A stretch of DNA of 64,000 nucleotides from Brachionus manjavacas (GCA_019054805.1 JAHQIY010000026.1:496001-560000); one strand, 5' to 3'. Positions 47,164 to 60,035 are shown, numbered from the stretch's first letter. Notes: generated by a model not told the origin, from the sequence alone. A program made the numbers and translations.

Positions 47164-48243
47164 GATTTTAAATCAAATTCTAACTGAGAATAATGAGCTA
47201 AAAAACTTTTTGGAAAAAATTAAGTCAAAATTTGAAATGCTTCTGTCGGAATATAAAGAAATTGAAACAAAGATATATATTTCTGTGAAAGAAAATGAAG
47301 AACTCAAAAAAAAATTAGAAAATGTCCAAGTAAAAGAACTATTGAAGAAACCATTCAAATTATTTTTTTCCTTATTAATAAAAATAAAATTTCATTTAGC
47401 ACGCACAGAAAGATAGGACAAATCGGTTTGTTAAATTATGTGAAAAAGAGCACTATCTAATAAAAGCGAGACTAGAACAAAGTTTGGATGAAAATAAAAA
47501 TCTAATTTATAAATTAACGAATCTAGATTGAATAATTAATTTGATCAAAAAATTTAAAAAACATTGTGGAAAATCATAAATATGCAGGATTTAACTTAGA
47601 TATAAAATTTAAAATGTGGATTAAAATGTGGATTAAAAGATGAAATTGTTTAATTGGACGAGGAAAATAAATTTTTAAATGATAAAATAAAATAAAAAAA
47701 ATGCTGTCCTTTTCCCAACTAAGATGGAAATGAAAATAAAGATTTAAAGAAGAGAAAACATTTTGTGCTATCTCAATATGTATAATTTCATTAACAATTA
47801 AAAAAAATTGAATATTTAGAAAAAAAATGGAAATAAAGGAACAAGAAAAGAGAAACATAGACAGTTTCAGTGGTGAAATCATGAATTTAGTAAAATATGA
47901 AAATTGAAGAAAAAAGAAAAAAGAAATTGAGCTACAACAATCAATTGAAATAAATAATGAACTTACTCAGCAATGTGAAAGCCTCGGATCCTCTATTGTC
48001 TTAGCTGAACAAGAAAATATTAAAATCAAGAAGAAAATACAAAAGCTTGAGTCAAAAAATGTTTTTTTATGTTTTTTAAATTTTTTTCATTTTAAGCTCG
48101 AATTAACTACATCTAGCATTTCCTTCGAAGAGCTTCAACATAAAATGAGCATTTAAAATTCGACAATAAATGAATATAAACTTCAAAAATCAAAGCTAAA
48201 TGAGACAATAAATAATCTTGAAAGAGAAAATGTAAAACTTTAA
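47164..48243 (+). pseudogene. Coiled-coil gene remnant, block in U4
   Basis: Exon A 47164-47329, exon B 47400-47531, exon C from about 47898 (one A fewer than other blocks, so it is shifted at its start), exon D to 48241-48243. Same in-phase A-B splice as in U2. Confidence 0.55.
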
Positions 48244-49435
48244 TCTTACAATAATTTGGAAATAAATTTAAATTTTTTTAAAGTTGAGATTTCACTGCTT
48301 CACACTTGCTGTTTTTCGGCCAAATTTTCTCTTTCAATAAATTTAAATTAATATTCTAAAAATCTTTCTGTATAACTTACTTTCTTCTCTAGATTTATAT
48401 TTTTCTTCTGAAAAAGCATTTAAAATTCACTTGAGCTATTACTAATATTCTAGGAAAATATTCATTATAATTTTATTAATCTCATATTAAATTTTACAGT
48501 TAAACTACGAGATGTTTTTTCCTTACTTCATTTCCTTCGAATTCTTTAGACAACTTTTCACTAAATAATTAGATATTGATTTTATTTTTACAAATACAAA
48601 AATTAAAGTCTATTGTGTTTTGATCAAATTTTTGCGTCATTCAAGCCAAGTTGTTTCATTATTTAAAAGTAATTGATTTTCACAATAAGCGATTATGAAT
48701 TAATAGAATAAAAAAATTTAAAAAATTAAAACTCAGTTTTTCTAGATTTCATATTTTAAATGCAAGTAAAATTTTTAAACTGAAACATTAGGAAAAAACA
48801 TTGAGAAATTATGTAATTTAATTCATTCTTGATTTTAGCGTAAACAGAATAAATTAAACGATTGCACAAATATATAACTATTTAATCACTCTGTGTTTGT
48901 GGTATTGGATAGTATCAATCAGCGTGTATATTCCATAATTTGTAGATCATTCTTATATAAAGCCATACTGTGTATCTAGATTATTAACTCTTCGATAAAT
49001 CTTAGATAAAAATTATTTTGAAAACTAATTTGCAATTGTTCTAAGTTTAATATTTACTTTATAGTCATTTAGGGTTCTATGTACTTTTCAATTATATAAA
49101 ACATTTAATAAAACCCATATTGGAAATATAGGGTATTTCGTTGTTTTTGATCATTTTTTGATTATCTTTGCCACTTTTAGAGTTCATTAATATATCCTTA
49201 TTTAATCATTAAAAATTTAATTATACGATGGTGATTCGACAAAAGTATAATTTGGGTGTTTACAATTTTATTTGTTCCATAAAGAGTCAAATATTGTCTG
49301 TTTCAAAAATAGATAAGATTAATCTAAATTTTTTCATTAAGTTTTTCTTAATTCTATAAAAGTTATCATGTGAGAGATTCTAAGAGATAGTTTTTCAACA
49401 ATTTTGACTCAAATTAATTTTAAAATTTTTCTGAT

Positions 49436-49441
49436 AAATTT
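49436..49441. other. Unoccupied Spy-like target site (U4)
   Basis: CTGATAAATTTGATAATGCG, the second direct-orientation empty allele of the insertion site occupied in U2 and U3. Confidence 0.85.
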
Positions 49442-50189
49442 GATAATGCGATTCAAGTAATAGCTTAAAAATTATCATATCAATTTTTAAAAAAGACATT
49501 GTATAACTCTTTAAGGAAAAAATATAACTATTAATACTTATATTATTTTAACTTCCAAAGAAATAGACTAGTTAAAATATTTAATGATTCATAATATTAA
49601 AATGAAATTTAATATTTAAGAAATAAAAAAAAAGCATTTGCATGAAAATTTCGAAACCGAATTAGGTGATTTAAAATCCTATAATTAAAGTTAGAAGCTT
49701 TAAATGAGATTAAAAAATGAAGCATAGGAATGACCATCTGAGATTTAAATGTGGAAATTAAAACGGAGAATGATTGGTTCAAAAAACAGAATATTTATTT
49801 ACCGGTACATTTATGTACTCTAAAAGTGCCAAAATAGTCGAGATATGCAATTTGCCTAAATTGTTTCATTTGGGCGAAGTAATTTTATCATTCGGACAAA
49901 TTTAAGTGATTTCGTTTTTCCTAGATATAATGGCATTATTTGAATTTAAAGAAGTCCAAAATTCTTTTGAAATCATTAGAATTACATTTTTACTTAAATA
50001 TAAGCCATAATGAATCAATGTGTGAAATTTCACAAACAAATCTTAAATGCTAAAATTCAAATCCCAATCTAATCCTAAGACAAAAGAGCGTCAAAGAATT
50101 TTATAACAAATTATTTAAATAAAAGATAAAATTAAATTTGGGTGATTTTTATCTCGAAAATGAACCGAAATAATAGCAAACGTTTAATC

Positions 50190-51395
50190 GGTATCTTTCT
50201 GTTTATAGATTTTTGCTTTTGATACTGTCGACCATAACTTTCTACTTACTAAATTAAGCTGTTATGGTTTTCATGATTCTTCAATCATACTTAGTTATTT
50301 TCGAATAGAATCCAGGTAGTGGAGATTGATGAGTTGACTTCTAACTCAAGAACACTCAAATTAGATGTCCTAGGCCCACTTCTATTTTTGATTTTCATAA
50401 ATGAAATTGTTTTATTCCTTTCTGATTTCATCGTGAAATAATTTGCTGATGATAAAATTAAAACAGGGGATAACCTAACTGAACTTATTCATTTTCTTCT
50501 TGATTCAATTCGAAAGTTATTTACTTGGTGTAAATTCAATAGTATAGATATTAATTGGTCCAAGACTAAAATTATGTTTATTTCAAATAAAACAAAACTG
50601 AATTTATCATGTAATATTGAAATAAATGGTATTATGGTTGAAGTTGTTGAAAAATTTAAGCTTCTTGGAGAAACAATTGATAACAAGCTCACTTTTTGCA
50701 ACACATAATAAGCTTAAGAACTTCAATAAAAAAACGACTTAATGCTATTAGATGATTATTTTACTTAACGCACAAAGTCAAGCTCCAGTTCTTCAAATTA
50801 TTTATCATGCCGTACTTTGACTATTGTCTATCATTATCAATATATTTTACAAAAAGATCAATTCAAAAATTATCTAATTCTTATTACTATTGTGTTCAAA
50901 GATTATTAAACATTTGCACAAATATTTATGGCAATGATGACTTTAACACTTTAAATATTGAGTTGAATAAATTTAACATCGACTGCTTTCAGCATAGAAT
51001 TATCAAACGTCTTGCTCATTTTGTACATAAAATTGTAAATTTAAAAACATCGCCTGTTGACTTAAAAGAAGTATTAATCAGCAACCGCTCGAAAAATGTT
51101 GATTATAATCTAAGAAATTCAAATGATCTTGTTCCTTCTAAAGGAAAGTTTAATGATTATGTTGAAAAAACGTTTGATTATTTTTATTCTAAGTTCATCA
51201 ATAAATTACTCATTGATGATTTCCATTTAGATTTTTCCCTTTTTAAACGAAGAATAAACAATAACATTAATTTAATATTTATAAAATTTCTAAATTTTTT
51301 CTAATTTTTGATTTTAATTTCAGAAATTTAATTTTTTATTAGCAAATGGGCTCAATCATCCCATTACGGGTTTTGACCTTAGGTCTCTTTGATTG
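50190..51395 (+). pseudogene. Non-LTR reverse transcriptase relic (unit U4)
   Basis: Motif A, FADD and C-terminal blocks as in U1. The frame 50807-51304 (165 codons from MPYFDYCLS) is open. It is broken by a missing T at CACTTTTTGC (about 50691) and by the TGA at about 50752. Confidence 0.8.
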
Positions 51396-51902
51396 AGTTG
51401 AAATAATGATTAGTCAGAAGGAAACATTATATATTCATCTTGTCGAAACGTATATTCAATCATTGCGTTGCAAATCTTTTTCTATTGTAAACATAAAGGT
51501 GATCTCTCATTTGCGATGATAAAATCCATCATTTAAATTGTAAATTGATTTAATACCTTTTGTAGTCATAAATATCCATTGCGTACGTAAAAGCCTAAAT
51601 TAAATGATTTTACAAATATTATTTAAATACACTTATTTAAAGCTATTCTTCGGATCTCTATATTTAATGAAAATCAAACATTAAAGGGGTAGTGCCTTAC
51701 CCTTACTTGATTTTTTTAATTCTGTCTTATCGTAAAAAGAATCATTCAAGCGAAACTATTCTTACAAATTTAAATGCTAACACATTTGTAATCCATAATT
51801 ACATAATTTTAATTGTTAAATGTTTTTAATTAAGTTCCTCTTATAGGTCTTTTACCTAACTAAATTGCAAATTTTTAGACAATTCTTCATTAAAAAAATA
51901 TA

Positions 51903-52675
51903 CAGTCAATCCTCGATATAAAGATAAAGTTGGGCGGAAATTTTTATATTCGTTGTATCGAAATTCGTTCTATCAAAAATCCCATACAAAAGCATTGAAT
52001 AAATTTTTAGATTTTTTTTTTTGAATTTTTATTAAAATAAATGAAAAAGGTGAAAAAATTTTAAAAAAATAAATTGAAAAGAAAAATTAAACATATTTAA
52101 CATACGAAGTATCAGTTGTTTGTTTATTACAACTTTTTCAATTACCAAATTTTCAATATTAAACAAAAAGTTAACGATATTTGATGAATCATATTCTTGT
52201 TTATCTAAAAAAATCTTTTAAATCGTTAATTCGTTCGATTGCTTTTTTTGAACTAATAATTGACTTTCTCGGTAGAAATAACTCTTCAATTTCACTGACA
52301 CTATTGTCTGATTCTTCTTTTTTAGTAATCTTTATTTTTTGGTCTTTATGCTTTTTTATTATTTCAATTTTTGTTTAAAGTAAATAACATTTTCGTTTTT
52401 TTGGGACAGGATTAATTAAATTTCACGATTTTTTTTATAATATAAAGGTGCGAATTTTTTTTTGATTTTTCGTTATTTGAAGTTTTTTTTCTTTAAAAAA
52501 AGAATAATTGGTTCGTTAGAAGAACCTTGTTGTATCGGGTTTTCGTTGCATCGAAATTCGTTCTATAGAAGATAAAAAGTAATCATTTTCCATTGATCGA
52601 AATCGGTTCTGATAATCGAATTCGTTCTATAGGGTTTTTCGTCCTAATGGGTTTCGTTGTACGGAGAATTGTCTG
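51903..52675 (-). mobile_element. Pogo/Tigger-type deletion derivative (U4)
   Basis: TA-flanked as before, but the right terminus has drifted (ACGGAGAATTGTCTG), matching the variant at 58648-58664 better than U1-U3. Confidence 0.85.
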
Positions 52676-52809
52676 TAAATTGAAATATTATTTATAACAA
52701 ATTTTTCGTGATTATTTTTCCGCAATTGATTTTTACATTCTACAGCATTAGTTTTTAGTTTTTCATTCAGACTTTAAATGATAATGACTCTTACACTTTA
52801 AACTCAAGA

Positions 52810-53564
52810 TGAGATTTCACTGCTTCACACTTGCTGTTTTTCGGCCAAATTTTCTCTTTCAATAAATTTAAATTAATATTCTAAAAATCTTTCTGTATAA
52901 CTTACTTTCTTCTCTAGATTTATATTTTTCCTCTGAAAAAGCATTTAAAATTTACTTGGGCTTTTACTTATATTCTGGGAAAATATTCATTATAATTTTA
53001 TTAATCTCATTTTAAATTTTACAGTTAAACTACGAGATGTTTTTTCTGTACTTCATTTCCTTTGAATTTTTTAGACAATTTTTCACTAAATTATTAGATA
53101 TTGATTTTATTTTTACAAATTCAAAAATGAAAGTAAATTGTGTTTTGATCAAATTTTTGCGTCATTCAAGCGAAGTTGTTTCATTATTTAAAAGTAATTG
53201 ATTTTCACAATAAGCGATTATGAATTAATAGAATAAAAAAATTAAAAAAAATTAAAATTCAGTTTTTTTCTAGATTTCATATTTTAAATGCAAGTTAGAT
53301 TATTAATTAAATTAATTATGAAATTCAAGTAATAGAAACAATTTAATTTCAAAGTCAAAAAATATTTTTTTATAGAAACTCACACATGATAACTTTTATT
53401 GAATTTAGGATAACTTAATGGAAAAATTTAGTTTTAATTGGGACATTATTTTTTTACAATAAGTAAAAATTAGAGCATTTTTTATTAAAATTAGATTTAA
53501 ATAAAGTATTGGTACAAATTAAGCAATTATAAATTCTTATTGAATCCGATTCGAATCGAGATTT
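52810..53564. repeat. Truncated unit start (U5), duplicated at 58798
   Basis: Begins as a normal unit but leaves the array sequence at about 53290 (AAATGCAAGTTAGATTATT instead of AAATGCAAGTAAAATTTTT). It continues with sequence that recurs at 59283-59553. No gene. Confidence 0.7.
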
Positions 53565-53599
53565 TTTTGCAACGAGTAGTTATTCTCAAAAACTTAATA

Positions 53600-53690
53600 A
53601 GAATGGTTCAAATACCTAGCGTATAAGATTCTTTAGCCTAGCGTTTAAGAAGTAAAGTTTTTGGAATTTTAGAGATGAGTTTGCATTCAG
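53600..53690 (+). repeat. Imperfect inverted repeat, left arm (partner 55468-55546)
   Basis: Shares GAATGGTTCAAATACCT, GCCTAGCGT and GTAAAGTTTTTG...GAGAT.AGTTTGCATTCA with the complement of 55468-55546. The arms are about 85 bp, the interior about 1.8 kb, and I found no target duplication. Confidence 0.6.
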
Positions 53691-53864
53691 TGATTTATTT
53701 TTAAACGCACAAATTTCATAAAAAATTTTTAAATAAAATTAATTTCCAAGTATTTAGTGTGGATCTATCTAAAAATTTGCAAAGTCTTATCTAAAACGTT
53801 GCATCAAACAGATATTTTAGGGTGCCATCAAAACTACTCAATATAAGGTCAACAAATCAGAAAT

Positions 53865-54010
53865 TTGATTCAATGAAAGATTATTACATATTTTAAAAAC
53901 AATGATGTAAGGAAAAGAGATCTAGAAGTTGAAACTAAATAATTAATAATTATGCAGGCAAAGTCTGAATGTAAAAAAACAAAAGTAAAGCTGAAGTAAA
54001 TAAAAAATAA
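53865..54010 (+). pseudogene. Decayed coiled-coil exons
   Basis: Contains AAAAGAGATCTAGAAGTTGAA and, after an ATTATGCAG acceptor, GCAAAGTCTGAATGTAAAA, with further similarity to the exons at 63500-63540 and 63823-63893. Many stops; an old copy of the same exon family. Confidence 0.45.
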
Positions 54011-54283
54011 AATGTAGAAAAGTTAGTTTAAAAATTTAAATTTTATTTATATTAGTTGAAAAGTCATAACCATAAATCAAGTTACCTGTTTTTTTTCCAT
54101 CTATTTCTTTTATCATATCTGTTTTCAAAATTTCATTTATTTGATCTTCCACATAAAGCGAAAATAATGTTTGTCACAGTTTTTGTTTTTAGAAACAATA
54201 TTTAATGTTTAATGATTTTAAGAGCTTTCAATATTATAGCAATCTTGTTTTAAGTATTATTGCATTTAAACACATGCTTCGGT

Positions 54284-54745
54284 CGATTGCACAAATATAT
54301 AACTATTTAATCACTCTGTGTCTGTGGTATTGGATAGTATTAATCAGCGTGTATATTCCATGATTTGTAGATCATTCTTATTTGAAGCCATACTGTGTAT
54401 CTAGATTATTAAATCTTCGATTAATCTTAGATAAAAATTTTTTTGAAAATTCATTTGCAATTTTTTAGTTTAATATTGAATTTATAGTCATTTAGGCTTC
54501 TATGTGCTTTTCAATTTGAAAGGATAAAACCCATATTGGAAATATAGGGTATTTCGTTGTTTTTGATCATTTTTTGATTATCTTTGCCACTTTTAGAGTT
54601 CATTAATATATCCTTATTTAATCATTAAAAATTTAATTATAAGATGGTGATTCCTCAAAATTATAATTTGGGTATTTACAATTATATTTGTTCCATAAAG
54701 AGTCAAATATTGTCTGTTTCAAAAATAGATAAGATTAAAGTAATT
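54284..54745. repeat. Diverged direct copy of unit segment 8150-8620
   Basis: Recognisable by CGATTGCACAAATATATAAC and CACTCTGTGTCTGTGG, with clearly more substitutions and small deletions than among U1-U4. It ends before the Spy target position. Confidence 0.65.
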
Positions 54746-55009
54746 TTTTCACTTAAAAATTAAATTGGATCAATTATTGAATTTTATTAAAGTGTATCAA
54801 TTTCTTGAACTTCATAATTAATTTAGTCAGAAATATTTAACTATAAAATTTCATTTAAATATCAAGAATCATTCAATAAATTTAAAATTAGCAACTTTTT
54901 TTATCAATTTTAATCAAATTTCTTTTTTTTTTTGGTAAAAATGATTAAAATTTAAATTTTTCTAAATTATATTTCGTTCTTTTTAAGAAAACGAGGAAAA
55001 ACATAGTAA

Positions 55010-55235
55010 AACCAGCTATTTTTATTAGTCTATTTCTTCGTAATTAGAATATGAGTATAAATATATAAAATTTATTACTTAATGAGTTATTCAAAGTCTG
55101 TTTAAATAATAGATATGATTATATTGAATCAATTACTTGAATTGCATTATGAAATTTATCATAAAAATTTTAAAAGTTATTTGAGTCATAATTGATGAAT
55201 AAATATATCTAAGAATCTCTTACATGGTGACCATG
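55010..55235 (-). repeat. Strongly diverged inverted unit fragment
   Basis: Resembles 57370-57580 (TTATTAGTCTATTTCTTCG, AATCAATTACTTGAATTGCATTATG.AATTTATC, GAATCTCTTACATGGTGAC) but with many changes. At the Spy target position it reads ATGAAATTTATC, an old empty site. The neighbouring stretches 54746-55009 and 55236-55467 hold nothing I recognise apart from 55285-55390, which recurs at 59556-59653. Confidence 0.45.
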
Positions 55236-55959
55236 GAAAAAAAACAGACTATTTTTTCAACATTTTAAATTTGTTGGATTTAATGCTGGATGTTTAGATT
55301 CTTGAGTTGTAATTTTTGCATAATAAAATATTTTATCCGTTACAAATATTATTTAGGCTATCCTTTAAAAATTTTATCACTTGATTGCACAAAATAATTA
55401 GAAATTAATTTTATTTAAAAGTTTCTATGAAATTTTTGCTCTATAAAAATATATGACTATATAGCAGCTTTTTGAATGCAAACTAATCTCCAAATTTTCA
55501 AAAACTTTACATTTCATACGCTAGGCTTAAGAAGGTATTTGAACCATTCTAAACCCTTCCATTTCCTCAATTAATAATTAAAAAATAAAAAAAATAAATA
55601 AAGATGATATTGATAATTTTGATGATAGTCTTTTTCTTTTGAATTCTTGAAAAGTAAAAAGATAAAATCAACCCACGGAAGAAAGTATGAGGGCAATTTT
55701 TTCCATGGTAAATATGTTTGATAAAAATCGGTATTCTTCAGTTTCGATTTAGAAGCTGAAGTACGTTTTATGATTTATGATTTATGATTTTAATTTTATT
55801 TTATTTTATTTTATGATTCAGTTTATGATTTTTAGAATAATTTTCGCTTAAGCAGACAATACGTTAAAAGAAAAATTTTCAATGTTAAATTAATAATCTA
55901 AAGAAAATCATTAAATTAATCATAATAAGGATTTAAATGTAAATTGATTCATTTGTTTT

Positions 55960-56250
55960 TATAATTTTTTAATTAATCAATAATTTGATAGAAAATTATA
56001 TGAATTTTTAATTAATCAATAATTAGATAGAAAATTATATGAATTTTTATCTAAAGTAAAGTGAATTCTTAATCAATTTTTTAAAATTTTACAATACAAA
56101 ATTTAACTTTATATCGACGTTATATGAATAAATTGATATTTAAATACTATGCCGAAAATTAATTTATTAAATTTCAAAATATTGTTTAAGAATTCACTTT
56201 TCTTCAGATAAAAATTCATTTAATTTTCTATCTAATTATTGATATTTTAA
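55960..56250. repeat. Direct duplication plus inverted repeat
   Basis: A roughly 51-bp segment with AATTAATCAATAATT.GATAG is duplicated in tandem (about 55967-56065). The complement of its second half, extended through GAATTTTTATCT.AAG.AAAGTGAATTCTTAA, recurs at 56185-56252, giving a foldback with arms of about 65 bp and a loop of about 100 bp. It may be the remnant of a small TIR element. The flanks 55550-55959 and 56253-56585 are AT-rich with no gene seen. Confidence 0.55.
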
Positions 56251-56585
56251 ATAATGTTTAATAAAGTTTAGCCATTTATTTTTAAAAAATTGATAAAAAT
56301 TACCTTTTTATTTAAATCAAAAACTAAAAATTTTAATTTGAAATTTACATTTGATCATGAACTTAAATTAACCAATTAAATAATGCTTTTTTCATTTTTC
56401 CATCTCGTTGTTGATAATCATATGTTCAATATGCTGGAGATTTTCCACATTATATTATCTTTGAGCGTCCTCCATCTGGTTGTCATATATCTTGATTGAT
56501 GTTTCAGCGTTTATTTTTTTTGTTGCTTTTTGTATTTAATTGCTCAGTCTTAAATAAAGCTCAATAAAGTAAAAAATTTAAATTT

Positions 56586-58238
56586 GAGTGTTCTTGAGTT
56601 AGAAGTCAACTCATCAATCTCCACTACCTGGATTCTATTCGAAAATAACTAAGTATGATTGAAGAATCATGAAAACCATAACAGCTTAATTTAGTAAGTA
56701 GAAAGTTATGGTCGACAGTATCAAAAGCAAAAATCTATAAACAGAAAGATACCGATTAAACGTTTGCTATTATTTCGGTTCATTTTCGAGATAAAAATCA
56801 CCCAAATTTAATTTTATCTTTTATTTAAATAATTTGTTATAAAATTCTTTGACGCTCTTTTGTCTTAGGATTAGATTGGGATTTGAATTTTAGCATTTAA
56901 GATTTGTTTGTGAAATTTCACACATTGATTCATTATGGCTTATATTTAAGTAAAAATGTAATTCTAATGATTTCAAAAAGAATTTTGGACTTCTTTAAAT
57001 TCAAATAATGCCATTATATCTAGGAAAAACGAAATCACTTAAATTTGTCCGAATGATAAAATTACTTCGCCCAAATGAAACAATTTAGGCAAATTGCATA
57101 TCTCGACTATTTTGGCACTTTTAGAGTACATAAATGTACCGGTAAATAAATATTCTGTTTTTTGAACCAATCATTCTCCGTTTTAATTTCCACATTTAAA
57201 TCTCAGATGGTCATTCCTATGCTTCATTTTTTAATCTCATTTAAAGCTTCTAACTTTAATTATAGGATTTTAAATCACCTAATTCGGTTTCGAAATTTTC
57301 ATGCAAATGCTTTTTTTATTTCTTAAATATTAAATTTCATTTTAATATTATGAATCATTAAATATTTTAACTAGTCTATTTCTTTGGAAGTTAAAATAAT
57401 ATAAGTATTAATAGTTATATTTTTTCCTTAAAGAGTTATACAATGTCTTTTTTAAAAATTGATATGATAATTTTTAAGCTATTACTTGAATCGCATTATC
57501 AAATTTATCAGAAAAATTTTAAAATTAATTTGAGTCATAATTGTTGAAAAACTATCTCTTAGAATCTCTCACATGATAACTTTTATAGAATTAAGAAAAA
57601 CTTAATGAAAAAATTTAGATTAATCTTATCTATTTTTGAAACAGACAATATTTGACTCTTTATGGAACAAATAAAATTGTAAACACCCAAATTATACTTT
57701 TGTCGAATCACAAATATGGGTTTTATTAAATGTTTTATATAATTGAAAAGTACATAGAACCCTAAATGACTATAAAGTAAATATAAAACTAAGAACAATT
57801 GTAAATTAGTTTTCAAAATAATTTTTATCTAAGATTTATCGAAGATTTAATAATCTAGATACACAGTATGGCTTTAAATAAGAATGATATTTAAAGCCAT
57901 ACCAATTTAAATAAGGCTACAAATCATGGAATATACACGCTGATTGATACTATCCAATACCACAGACACAGAGTGATTAAATAGTTATATATTTGTGCAA
58001 TCGTTTAATTTATTCTATTTACGCTAAAATCAAGAATGAATAAAATTACATAATTTCTCAATGTTTTTTCCTAATGTTTCAATTTAAAAATTTTACTTGC
58101 ATTTAAAATTTGAAATCTAGAAAAAAACTGAATTTTAATTTTTTTTAATTTTTTTATTCTATTAATTCATAATCGCTTATTGTGAAAATCAATTACTTTT
58201 AAATAATGAAACAACTTGGCTTGAATGACGCAAAAATT
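56586..58238 (-). repeat. Inverted copy of unit segment 7919-9646
   Basis: Starts with the complement of CTAACTCAAGAACACTC (9630-9646) and ends with the complement of GCGTCATTCAAGCC (about 7926). It contains the 5' part of the RT relic, including the FDTVDH region, and an empty Spy site. A local rearrangement near 57880-57910 duplicates a piece of ATTTAAAGCCATACC. Confidence 0.8.
57501..57506. other. Unoccupied Spy-like target site in inverted copy
   Basis: CGCATTATCAAATTTATCAG is the complement of the empty site of U1/U4, a third empty allele. Confidence 0.8.
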
Positions 58239-58664
58239 TCGATTATCAGAACCGATTTCGATCAATGAAAAATGATTACTTTTTATCTTCTATATAACGA
58301 ATTTCGATGCAACGAAAACCCGATACAAAAGGTTCTTCTAACGAACCAATTATTCTTTTTTTAAAGAAAAAAAACTTCAAATAACGAAAAATCAAAAAAA
58401 AATTCGCACCTTTATATTATAAAAAAAATCGTGAAATTTAATTAACTAATTGGAAATATAGCAAAAATTTAATTGTTCTTTATTTGACTTTATCTATATT
58501 CTTTAAATAAAAAATATATATTTACAGGTAAAATTTTTATCTGTTAATCTTTGTATTAATAAAAAGTAATCATTTTCCATTGATCGAAATCGGTTCTGAT
58601 AATCGAATTCGTTATATAGGGTTTTTCGTTCTAATGGGTTTCGTTGTATGGAGAATTGACTGTA
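58239..58664. mobile_element. Split Tigger derivative: inverted part 58239-58445, direct part 58556-58664
   Basis: The first part reads the element backwards (GATTATCAGAACCGATTTCG ... to TCGTGAAATTTAATTAA). The second reads it forwards (AAGTAATCATTTTCCATTGA ... GAATTGACTG, then TA). The two share about 60 bp around ATCGGTTCTGATAATC in opposite orientation, forming a foldback across a 110-bp spacer (58446-58555) that has no counterpart in other copies. This is the hinge of the inverted duplication. Confidence 0.7.
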
Positions 58665-58797
58665 AATTGAAATATTATTTATAACAAATTTTTCGTGATT
58701 ATTTTTCCGCAATTGATTTTTACATTCTACAGCATTAGTTTTTAGTTTTTCATTCAGACTTTAAATGATAATGACTCTTACACTTTAAACTCAAGAT

Positions 58798-59553
58798 GAG
58801 ATTTCACTGCTTCACACTTGCTGTTTTTCGGCCAAATTTTCTCTTTCAATAAATTTAAATTAATATTCTAAAAATCTTTCTGTATAACTTACTTTCTTCT
58901 CTAGATTTATATTTTTCCTCTGAAAAAGCATTTAAAATTTACTTGGGCTTTTACTTATATTCTGGGAAAATATTCATTATAATTTTATTAATCTCATTTT
59001 AAATTTTACAGTTAAACTACGAGATGTTTTTTCTGTACTTCATTTCCTTTGAATTTTTTAGACAATTTTTCACTAAATTTTTAGATATTGATTTTATTTT
59101 TACAAATTCAAAAATGAAAGTAAATTGTATTTTGATCAAATTTTTGCGTCATTCAAGCGAAGTTGTTTCATTATTTAAAAGTAATTGATTTTCACAATAA
59201 GCGATTATGAATTAATAGAATAAAAAAATTAAAAAAAATTAAAATTCAGTTTTTTTCTAGATTTCATATTTTAAATGCAAGTTAGATTATTAATTAAATT
59301 AATTATGAAATTCAAGTAATAGAAACAATTTAATTTCAAAGTCAAAAAATATTTTTTTATAGAAACTCACACATGATAACTTTTATTGAATTTAGGATAA
59401 CTTAATGGAAAAATTTAGTTTTAATTGGGACATTATTTTTTTACAATAAGTAAAAATTAGAGCATTTTTTATTAAAATTAGATTTAAATAAAGTATTGGT
59501 ACAAATTAAGCAATTATAAATTCTTATTGAATCCGATTCGAATCGAGATTTTT
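58798..59553. repeat. Second copy of 52810-53564
   Basis: Near-identical through AATCCGATTCGAATCGAGATTTTTTGC, then jumps to TGGATGCTTAGATTC, which in the first copy lies 1.7 kb further on (55285). One copy therefore lost, or the other gained, 53565-55284. Confidence 0.75.
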
Positions 59554-59749
59554 TGCTGGATGCTTAGATTCTTGAGTTGTAATTTTTGCATAATAAAATA
59601 TTTTATCCCTTACAAATATTATTTAGCCTATTCTTTAAAAATTTTATCACTTGATCACAGATTTAATTAAATTTTAATCAACCACGTTTTGCTAAACACG
59701 TTTTTTTATCCCTTATAAACAAATTTTTATTTTTCAGAAATAAAAAAAA

Positions 59750-60035
59750 AAATGATCCATTATACTATAGAAAAATCAATAAAAAGAAACATTTGCTTGA
59801 GCTCAGCCCAGAAAGTATTACAAATGCTCAACTAGATAAAACTTTTGTTTTTTCAGAAAATTTAATTGGAAAAAAGTTTGTTTATTTTTAAGTAAAATTT
59901 TGATAGTTTATTTTAAATTTCTTGAATAAGTTAATTGCCAATTAAAGAACAAATTGGAAGTACAATTGTAAACATTGCTTTTAAGCAAACTCCAACAAAA
60001 AATATCAAGCTGTTTCAAAGCAGTCGTTTGATTGA
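59750..60035 (+). pseudogene. Two coding-like exons, possible BED-type finger remnant
   Basis: After a TTTTTCAG acceptor a frame reads NDPLYYRKINKKKHLLELSP...LDKTFVFSENLIGKK. A possible intron (GTTTGTTTATTTTTAAGT...CAATTAAAG) leads to TNWKYNCKHC, which resembles the start of a BED zinc finger. The continuation (KQTPTKNIKLFQSS) needs a frame change. The balanced amino-acid use against very AT-rich surroundings supports past coding. The parent could be a hAT-type transposase, but this is a guess. Confidence 0.3.

Larger units (their letters stand above)
46551..52809. repeat. Array unit U4 (6.26 kb, no Spy insertion)
   Basis: A complete empty unit, 6259 bp, lying immediately right of an occupied unit. 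It defines the pre-insertion form of the repeat. It shows more substitutions than U2/U3 around 49190-49390 and 52540-52670, some shared with the inverted copy at 56586-58238. Confidence 0.85.

Noticed and set aside
55960..56250. Functional hairpin RNA
   Set aside because: The inverted repeat is imperfect, AT-rich and unsupported by any conserved copy; a transposon remnant is simpler.
57583..57816. Minus-strand 77-codon frame
   Set aside because: Lies in inverted unit DNA whose direct copies are not open in the matching frame; A/T-rich chance frame.
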